Assembly: GCA_947632575.1 (NCBI GenBank)
Contig: CANRPV010000020.1
Location: 1 to 14,911, forward strand
Source of the DNA: an uncultured Eggerthellaceae bacterium
GTDB taxonomy: Bacteria > Actinomycetota > Coriobacteriia > Coriobacteriales > Eggerthellaceae
DNA length: 14,911 nt
Direction of reading: 5' to 3'
Positions 6,126-12,012 of the stretch are shown piece after piece; position 1 is the stretch's first letter, and each line of letters opens with the position of its first letter. The translations under genes were made by a program, and so were the position numbers. Under the pieces are notes generated by a model. It ran no database searches. It saw only the letters and a program-made list of their open reading frames with translations, and was not told the DNA's origin.

Positions 6126-6731
6126 GTGAAGGCAAGAGCGAAAACGCTCCTAGCGATGAGCGCGTCAGCTATGGCGCTCAATGCTGCTTTTCCTGTGCTA
6201 GCCTTTGCTGCTGAAGAAGGGGAAAAGACGGGCATAGCATTTCTGTTACCGGATATGCTCGAATTTATCCCCATGCTTATCGCCTTCATCGTCCTTTGGG
6301 TGGTTTTGGCGAAATTCGGTTGGCCGATGTTTGCGGGCATGCTGGAGAAACGCGAGAACACGATTCGTGAAGCGTTACAGAAGTCCGAAGAAGCTCAAAT
6401 CGAAAGCGAGCGCGTTCTTGGCGAATATCGTAAGCAACTGGCTGATGCGAAAGCGGAAGCTCAGTCCATTATCGCCGATGCGCGTTCGACAGCTGAAGCC
6501 ATCAAAGCCGATATGACCAGTAAGGCTCAGGCTGAGGCAGCGGACATGATCGAAAAGGCCAAAGTCGCCATCCGTGTGGAAAAGGAACAGGCTATTTCCG
6601 ATCTCCAAGGCTCTGTCGCTGATATTTCTGTAGCCGTCGCCGGGCGTTTAATCGGCGAAGATCTTACAGAAGAGCAGCATCGCAAGATCATAGAGCGCTA
6701 CGTGGTCGAGGCGGGGAGTCTCAATGGCTAG
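6126..6731 (+). CDS. atpF: ATP synthase Fo subunit b with signal-peptide-like N terminus
   Basis: Peripheral stalk subunit b, a membrane-anchored helix dimer tying F1 delta to subunit a. From GTG 6126 it has 201 residues, longer than the usual 155-170. The extra length is at the N terminus: basic KARAK, a hydrophobic stretch at about 8-28, and an AFA/AE boundary at 26-30 that looks like a signal peptidase I site. The normal membrane helix follows at about 42-62, then the WPMFAGMLEKRENTI junction and a long charged, alanine-rich coiled coil (about 73-165). The C-terminal GRLIGEDLTEEQHRKIIERYV is typical for the delta-binding end. The stop overlaps the atpH start by 8 bp, suggesting translational coupling. 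Confidence 0.95.
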   Translation: MKARAKTLLAMSASAMALNAAFPVLAFAAEEGEKTGIAFLLPDMLEFIPMLIAFIVLWVVLAKFGWPMFAGMLEKRENTIREALQKSEEAQIESERVLGEYRKQLADAKAEAQSIIADARSTAEAIKADMTSKAQAEAADMIEKAKVAIRVEKEQAISDLQGSVADISVAVAGRLIGEDLTEEQHRKIIERYVVEAGSLNG

Positions 6732-7302
6732 TAGTCGTCTCATCGCCAAAGAAGCAGCTGAGGTATATGCCGGTGTGTTGACTGACGCCGCGCTCAGCAG
6801 TGGCGGCCAGGAAGCCGTCATTAAGGTGCGCAGCCAGTTAGACGATGTCGTCGGTGTCATGTATGTGGACATGGATCTCGAAGCGGCTCTGTCAGATTCT
6901 CAGTTGAGTCCAGAGCAGCGGCGCAGCCTCGCCCAAGCTGTATTCGCCGGGTGTGACCCGGCTTTCAGCGAGGTGCTGGCTTTCATGGCCGAGCATGGCG
7001 ATTTCAGCCTGCTTCCGCGGGTCAAGCCCGCTATGGACGATGCCATTGAGGAAAAGCTCAATCTCGTTGTGGCCGATGTGACGACGGCCGTTCCCCTCGA
7101 TGACCATTTGCGTCAAGTAATTACCAACAAAGTCGAAACCGATCTGGGCAAAAACGTCGTTTTGAATGAGCGCGTCGATAAGTCCATTTTGGGCGGCATT
7201 ATTTTGAGCGTTCGCGGCTGGCGTATGGATGCCAGCATGGTTTCTCAGCTGAACTACGCCCGCGGCGTGCTCGGAGAAACACCGGATGGAGGTGAAAGCT
7301 AG
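6724..7302 (+). CDS. atpH: ATP synthase F1 subunit delta
   Basis: Caps the F1 head and joins it to the b-dimer stalk (OSCP homologue). It has 192 residues, within the family range of about 175-190 plus a short tail. The N-terminal helical domain covers about 1-105; the C-terminal signature is NERVDKSILGGIILSVRGWRMDASM written here in two parts as NERVDKSILGG (149-159 region) and SVRGWRMDASM. The closing segment includes LNYARGVL. ATG 6724 overlaps atpF by 8 bp with GGGGAG (6713-6718) 5 nt upstream. Its TAG shares its last base with the GTG of atpA (TAGTG at 7300-7304). Confidence 0.96.
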   Translation: MASSRLIAKEAAEVYAGVLTDAALSSGGQEAVIKVRSQLDDVVGVMYVDMDLEAALSDSQLSPEQRRSLAQAVFAGCDPAFSEVLAFMAEHGDFSLLPRVKPAMDDAIEEKLNLVVADVTTAVPLDDHLRQVITNKVETDLGKNVVLNERVDKSILGGIILSVRGWRMDASMVSQLNYARGVLGETPDGGES

Positions 7303-8867
7303 TGACTGAAATCACCGCTCAGTCGATTGATGAGGTACTGCGCAAGCAGCTCGACGCCATCAGCATGAGCGTTGAGACCAAGGAAGTGGGTACGGTTATC
7401 CAAGTCGGTGACGGTATCGCCCGCGTCGAGGGTCTTCGCGATGCTATGGCTGGTGAGCTTCTTGAGTTTTTGGGTGAGGGCGGCAAGACCGTCTATGGCC
7501 TCGCGCAAAACCTCGAGGAGGAGGAAATCGGCGCCGTATTGCTCGGTGATGTCACGGCAATCAAGGAAAATGACCAGGTGCACACCACCGGCCGCATCAT
7601 CGAGGTTCCGGCGGGTCGAGCTCTCCTCGGTCGCGTCGTGAATCCTTTGGGCATGCCTATCGACGGCAAAGGCCCCATTAAAACAGACGCCACACGCCCT
7701 GTTGAGTTTAAGGCTCCTGGCGTGGTTTCTCGTCAACCGGTTTTCGAGCCGGTTCAGACCGGTATCTTGGCCATCGACTCGATGATTCCTATCGGTCGTG
7801 GTCAGCGCGAGCTTATCATCGGCGACCGCCAGACTGGTAAGACCGCTATCGCTGTTGACGCCATCATCAACCAAAAAGATACGGACATCATCTGCATCTA
7901 TGTAGCCATTGGTCAAAAGGCTTCGACGGTTGCCGGTGTCGTGGAGACTTTGGAGCGCTACGGTGCCATGGATAAGACCATCGTGGTCAGCGCTTCTGCT
8001 TCAGATTCCGCACCGCTGCAGTACATCGCTCCCATGGCTGGCGCTGCTATGGGCGAGTACTTCGTCTATAACGGTGAGAATGGCGAGCCGGCAAGCAAGG
8101 ATAATCCTGGTCGTGCTGTGCTAATCATCTATGATGACCTGTCAAAGCAGGCTGTAGCCTATCGTCAGATGTCTCTGACCCTGCGTCGTCCTCCGGGACG
8201 TGAGGCTTATCCGGGCGACGTGTTCTATCTGCATTCACGTCTGCTGGAGCGCGCGGTCAAGATGTCTGAGGAGAACGGTGGCGGTTCCATGACGGCTCTG
8301 CCGATCATCGAGACCCAAGCCGGTGACGTGTCGGCCTACATTCCGACCAACGTCATTTCCATCACCGACGGCCAGATCTTCTTGCAGACTGACCTGTTCT
8401 TCCAAGGTCAGCGTCCTGCTGTCGACGTAGGCATCTCCGTTTCCCGCGTTGGTGGCGCCGCTCAGATCAAAGCCATGAAGCAGGTAGCCGGCTCTCTGCG
8501 TTTGGATCTCGCATCCTACCGCGAACTGCAGGCATTTACCCAATTCGGTTCCGATCTGGACAAGGCGACTCAGGACCAGCTGAACCGCGGTGCCCATATG
8601 ACCGAGCTGCTGAAGCAGGGTCGTTACAACCCGATTCCTGTTGAGCAGCAGGTAGTTTCCATCTACGCCGGTAACGAAGGCTATTTGGATGATCTGCCGG
8701 TCTCAGAGGTAGTGCGCTTCCGCACTGAGCTTCTCGACTACATGTCAGCATCCAAGAAGGATGTCTTAAACAGCATCGTGACGGAGAAGAAACTGACCGA
8801 TGAGATTAAAGCTGAGCTGAATGCCGCTATCGAGGCCTTCAAACAGCAATTTACCGCAACTGAGTAA
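7302..8867 (+). CDS. atpA: ATP synthase F1 subunit alpha
   Basis: Non-catalytic nucleotide-binding subunit of the alpha3beta3 head. It has 521 residues. N-terminal beta-barrel about 25-95; Walker A GDRQTGKT at 174-181; GQKAS 204-208; Walker B strand LIIYDDLSKQ at about 274-283; RRPPGREAYPGDVFYLHSR; and the conserved arginine in SVSRVGGAAQIKAMK that reaches the beta catalytic site. A stretch at about 257-271 (YNGENGEPASKDNPG) is roughly 12 residues longer than in E. coli and many others. GTG 7302 shares one base with the atpH stop; GGAGGT (7287-7292) is 9 nt upstream. Leucine codons lean to CTG in the second half, as expected of a highly expressed gene. Confidence 0.99.
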   Translation: MTEITAQSIDEVLRKQLDAISMSVETKEVGTVIQVGDGIARVEGLRDAMAGELLEFLGEGGKTVYGLAQNLEEEEIGAVLLGDVTAIKENDQVHTTGRIIEVPAGRALLGRVVNPLGMPIDGKGPIKTDATRPVEFKAPGVVSRQPVFEPVQTGILAIDSMIPIGRGQRELIIGDRQTGKTAIAVDAIINQKDTDIICIYVAIGQKASTVAGVVETLERYGAMDKTIVVSASASDSAPLQYIAPMAGAAMGEYFVYNGENGEPASKDNPGRAVLIIYDDLSKQAVAYRQMSLTLRRPPGREAYPGDVFYLHSRLLERAVKMSEENGGGSMTALPIIETQAGDVSAYIPTNVISITDGQIFLQTDLFFQGQRPAVDVGISVSRVGGAAQIKAMKQVAGSLRLDLASYRELQAFTQFGSDLDKATQDQLNRGAHMTELLKQGRYNPIPVEQQVVSIYAGNEGYLDDLPVSEVVRFRTELLDYMSASKKDVLNSIVTEKKLTDEIKAELNAAIEAFKQQFTATE

Positions 8868-8879
8868 GGAAGGCGGCCC

Positions 8880-9815
8880 ATGCCTAACCTTCATGACATA
8901 GAAAGGCGCATCAACTCCGTCGCTTCGACGAAGCAGATTACGCGTACCATGGAAATGGTTGCGGCCGCCAAAATCCGCCGGGCCACTGAGCGCGTTACCA
9001 ACGCTTTGCCATGGTCATTGGCCATTTCGGACATGATCGTGAGCACCGCGCGCTATGCCCAGCTCGATATCGAGCCGTTGCTCATGACCCATCCGGAAAT
9101 GAAAAGATCGTTGGTCGTCGTCATGGCCTCTGATCGCGGCTTGGCCGGTGGCTTTAATAGCAACGTGTTGCGTCACGCGGAGAACCTCATTCACGAGCGT
9201 GAGCGTAGTGGCCTGGAAGTTGATGTCATCGCCTGCGGGAAAAAGGCAATCGGTTATTTCGCCTATCGCCATATCGTTCCGGTTTTGGAATTCAAAGACC
9301 GTTCTGCCGATCCCACCTATTCCCAAGCCATCGAGATCGCCCATTACGCGGGTCATGGCTATGCGGAGGGGGACTACGACGAAGTCTATATTGTGTACAA
9401 TCATGCGAAGAACGCCGCTGAGCAGCGTTTGATCGAGCAAAAGCTCCTGCCCATCACCGGGCAGACCTATACCCAGCTTCTGGGTATTCCGCCGAAGAAG
9501 GAACATTCGGTCTTCGATGGATTCATTGAGCCAGAGGTAGCCTCCTATCCTAGTGATGTTGATTTTGAGCCCGATCCCCAAACGGTACTTACCCATCTGA
9601 TGAGGACCTATCTCCGTAACTCCTTCTTCTTCGCTCTGCTCGATTCCGCTGCTGGCGAACAAGGCGCTCGTCGCAACGCTATGAAATCGGCAACGGACAA
9701 CGCCACAGATATGGTGGCTACATTGACCCGTATGTATAACCGGGCCCGCCAAGGGGCCATTACCACTGAGATCTCCGAGATCGTCGGTGGAGCTGCAGCT
9801 TTGGAGGATGAATAA
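8880..9815 (+). CDS. atpG: ATP synthase F1 subunit gamma
   Basis: Central rotor shaft that turns inside alpha3beta3 and stands on the c-ring with epsilon. It has 311 residues, nearer to the roughly 300-residue actinobacterial forms than to the 286 of E. coli. The N-terminal coiled-coil helix starts with LHDIERRINSVASTKQITRT and MEMVAAAKIRRA; the Rossmann-like core includes VVVMASDRGLAGGFNSNVLR; the C-terminal helix contains SATDNATDMVATLTRMYN followed by RARQGAITTEISEIVGGA. GGAAGG (8868-8873) is 6 nt upstream of ATG 8880. It lies 12 bp after atpA, and its TAA overlaps the atpD ATG by one base. Confidence 0.98.
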   Translation: MPNLHDIERRINSVASTKQITRTMEMVAAAKIRRATERVTNALPWSLAISDMIVSTARYAQLDIEPLLMTHPEMKRSLVVVMASDRGLAGGFNSNVLRHAENLIHERERSGLEVDVIACGKKAIGYFAYRHIVPVLEFKDRSADPTYSQAIEIAHYAGHGYAEGDYDEVYIVYNHAKNAAEQRLIEQKLLPITGQTYTQLLGIPPKKEHSVFDGFIEPEVASYPSDVDFEPDPQTVLTHLMRTYLRNSFFFALLDSAAGEQGARRNAMKSATDNATDMVATLTRMYNRARQGAITTEISEIVGGAAALEDE

Positions 9816-11263
9816 TGGCTGATGAGATTTATGAAACAAAGGAGGCCAAGCAAGGCGCTACCGGACGCATTGTCCGTATTGTCGGCGCTGTTGTAGACGT
9901 GGAATTTCCTCCAGGTCAAATGCCCGCGATCTACAATGCTTTGACCGTCAAGGCGAACACCCCCGCAGGAGAGGTCAACACCGTTCTTGAGGTGCAGACC
10001 CATCTTCCTGGGGATCTGGTTCGCACCGTTGCGATGTCTTCCACTGACGGCATGGTGCGTGGAATCGACGCCGTGGATACTGGCGCCCCCATCATGATGC
10101 CAGTGGGTCGCGCAACCCTCGGACGCATCTGGAACGTCATGGGTGAGCCGGTTGACGGCAAGCCGATGCCGGAGAACGTGGAATGGATGCCCATCCATCA
10201 CCCGGCACCGCCCTATGACACTCTGACCACCACCACTGAGGTGTTCGAGACTGGCATTAAGGTTATCGACCTGATCGAGCCCTATGTACGCGGTGGCAAG
10301 ACCGGCCTGTTCGGTGGCGCTGGCGTAGGTAAGACCGTTTGCATCCAGGAGCTTATCAACAACCTGGCTCAGGAGCATGGTGGCACCTCCGTGTTCACCG
10401 GTGTAGGTGAGCGTACTCGTGAGGGTACCGACCTTTACCTGGAGATGAGCGAGTCTGGCGTTATCGACAAGACTTGCTTGGTCTATGGCCAGATGAACGA
10501 GCCCCCTGGAGCTCGTCTTCGCGTTGGCCTGGCCGGCCTGACTGAGGCTGAGTACTTCCGTGATCAGGGCCAAGACGTGCTGCTGTTCATCGACAACATC
10601 TTCCGCTTCACCCAGGCAGGTTCTGAGGTATCCGCTCTGCTCGGTCGTATGCCTTCCGCTGTAGGTTATCAGCCTACCTTGGCTACCGAGATGGGCGACT
10701 TGCAGGAGCGCATTACCTCAACGACCACCGGATCCATCACCTCCGTACAAGCCGTCTACGTACCCGCCGACGACTTGACCGACCCGGCTCCGGCCACCAC
10801 CTTTACCCATCTGGATGCGAAGACGGTATTGTCTCGTTCCATTGCTGAGCTCGGTATTTACCCGGCTGTGGATCCGCTGGAATCCACTTCCCGCGCTTTG
10901 GACCCCGAGATCGTCGGTGACGAGCACTATCGCGTAGCCGTGGGCGTGCAGCAGGTGTTGCAAAACTACAAGGATCTCCAAGACATCATCGCGATTCTTG
11001 GTATGGACGAGCTTTCCGAAGAGCAGAAGCTTACCGTTAACCGTGCTCGTAAGATTCAGAAGTTCCTCGGCCAGCCCTTCCATGTAGCCGAAGTGTTCAC
11101 CGGCAATCCTGGCAAATATGTCAAGGTAGAAGACACTGTGCGTTCGTTTGCTGAGATTCTCGACGGCAAGTGCGACCACATCCCCGAGCAGTGCTTCGTT
11201 TACAAGGGAGCCATCGAGGACGTCTATGCCGCTTATGATGAGATGACGAAGGAAGAGTCCTAA
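9815..11263 (+). CDS. atpD: ATP synthase F1 subunit beta
   Basis: Catalytic subunit that makes ATP from ADP and phosphate. It has 482 residues, in the usual range. P-loop GGAGVGKT is at 167-174; GVGERTREG carries the catalytic glutamate E199; LLFIDNIFRFTQAGSEVSALLGR is split here as LLFIDNIFRFTQ (Walker B) and SEVSALLGRMPS; the lever motif reads DELSEEQ rather than the common DELSDED. TVCIQELINN after the P-loop has Cys and Gln where VLIMELINN is frequent. GGAGGA (9803-9808) is 6 nt before ATG 9815. Overlaps of one base (TAATG) join it to atpG before and atpC after. Leucine codons are dominated by CTG, in line with high expression. Confidence 0.99.
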   Translation: MADEIYETKEAKQGATGRIVRIVGAVVDVEFPPGQMPAIYNALTVKANTPAGEVNTVLEVQTHLPGDLVRTVAMSSTDGMVRGIDAVDTGAPIMMPVGRATLGRIWNVMGEPVDGKPMPENVEWMPIHHPAPPYDTLTTTTEVFETGIKVIDLIEPYVRGGKTGLFGGAGVGKTVCIQELINNLAQEHGGTSVFTGVGERTREGTDLYLEMSESGVIDKTCLVYGQMNEPPGARLRVGLAGLTEAEYFRDQGQDVLLFIDNIFRFTQAGSEVSALLGRMPSAVGYQPTLATEMGDLQERITSTTTGSITSVQAVYVPADDLTDPAPATTFTHLDAKTVLSRSIAELGIYPAVDPLESTSRALDPEIVGDEHYRVAVGVQQVLQNYKDLQDIIAILGMDELSEEQKLTVNRARKIQKFLGQPFHVAEVFTGNPGKYVKVEDTVRSFAEILDGKCDHIPEQCFVYKGAIEDVYAAYDEMTKEES

Positions 11264-11793
11264 TGCCAACTCTGTGGTGTACTGTAGCGACTCCTAACCG
11301 GGAGCTGTATTCCGGCCCCGCCAACTACGTCAACGTTCCGGGTGGAAAGAAGGGGCGTTTCGGAGTGTTGCCAGGTCATGAGATGCTCGTGGCCCTCAAC
11401 GATCCAGGCGTCTTGATTATCTGGATGGATGCTGACGGCAAGGATCGCCTCGAGTATCTTTTGTTCGACGGTATTGCCCAAGTGTTCCATGACAACGTTA
11501 CCGTGTTGGGACGCTTTGGCGTCGCGGTGAAGGATATCGACGTGAAGGCGGTAACGGAGCAAGCCGACGAGCTTCGAAAGCAGATCGAGCAACTGAAAGC
11601 CGATCTAAAAAAAGAAGAAGAGGCGGCTTCTGCCAAAACGCCTAACCCATCGGATGAGGGGGAAGGTGACCTCGAGTACCAAGCCGAGGATCACGACATC
11701 GATGGTGCCGAACCAGCGTTGGTAAGTCTTGAAGTTCGTCTCAAGTGGTGTGAGCTGCAGTTGGCAACCGCTGAAGCACGCCAGAAGAAATAA
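11263..11793 (+). CDS. atpC: ATP synthase F1 subunit epsilon with long acidic insert
   Basis: Rotor subunit at the foot of gamma; its C-terminal helices can extend into the head and inhibit ATP hydrolysis. It has 176 residues against about 130-140 in most bacteria. The N-terminal beta-sandwich (1-88) is normal: LWCTVATPNRELYSG, FGVLPGHEMLVALNDPG, and the DGIAQV...VTVLGRFGVAV strands. Helix 1 of the C-terminal domain spans about 94-120, helix 2 about 152-174. Between them lies an acidic, Gly/Pro-containing stretch (about 118-150) with some dozen or more Asp and Glu residues, where related proteins have only a short turn. ATG 11263 overlaps the atpD stop by one base; GGAAGAG (11251-11257) is 5 nt upstream. 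It is the last gene of the operon, 70 bp before the terminator stem. Confidence 0.95.
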   Translation: MPTLWCTVATPNRELYSGPANYVNVPGGKKGRFGVLPGHEMLVALNDPGVLIIWMDADGKDRLEYLLFDGIAQVFHDNVTVLGRFGVAVKDIDVKAVTEQADELRKQIEQLKADLKKEEEAASAKTPNPSDEGEGDLEYQAEDHDIDGAEPALVSLEVRLKWCELQLATAEARQKK

Positions 11794-11862
11794 GCCCAGA
11801 CTACTTGACAAGGGGTGATGTGATTCCTTGCCGGGTGAGAAGCGAGAGCGTTACAAAAAGAG

Positions 11863-11894
11863 GAGCGTCCCACTTTTGAGGGGCGCTCTTTTTT
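11863..11894 (+). terminator. Rho-independent terminator of the atp operon
   Basis: GAGCGTCCC (11863-11871) pairs with GGGGCGCTC (11880-11888), nine pairs including one G-U, around an 8-nt loop, followed by six T residues (11889-11894). An A-rich run just before the stem (11855-11859) can pair with the T-run and lengthen it. A weaker 5-bp stem, CAAGG/CCTTG (11809-11813 with 11826-11830), lies between atpC and the terminator. Confidence 0.92.
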
Positions 11895-11937
11895 ATGTTA
11901 AACCATCTAAACCCCAGAGGTGCATCCCTCGGTTTGC

Positions 11938-11946
11938 TGCTATGAT
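11938..11946 (+). promoter_or_regulatory. Candidate extended -10 promoter of dnaE
   Basis: TGCTATGAT has the TGn extension and a -10 hexamer matching TATAAT at five of six positions. No good -35 is seen about 17 bp upstream, which an extended -10 can tolerate. Transcription would start near 11953, giving a leader of about 60 nt, and the site lies past the atp terminator. Confidence 0.45.
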
Positions 11947-12012
11947 GGATGGCATACAAAAGTTTGGAAAAGCACAAGGTACAGAGTTTTCTCAGCAGCG
12001 AAGGTACAAGAT

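Noticed and set aside
9608..10573. Long open frame (321 codons) on the minus strand across the atpG/atpD junction
   Set aside because: It is fully antisense to two clearly identified ATP synthase genes, has no recognisable domain, and such frames arise from the GC-biased third positions of the sense genes. The same holds for minus-strand frames at 9015-9839, 7299-7916, 190-819, 13114-13656 and 10718-11269.
11976..12011. Repeat AAGGTACAGAG / AAGGTACAAGA before dnaE as a regulatory direct repeat
   Set aside because: Only about eight bases match exactly and one copy is simply the ribosome binding site; too little to claim an operator.
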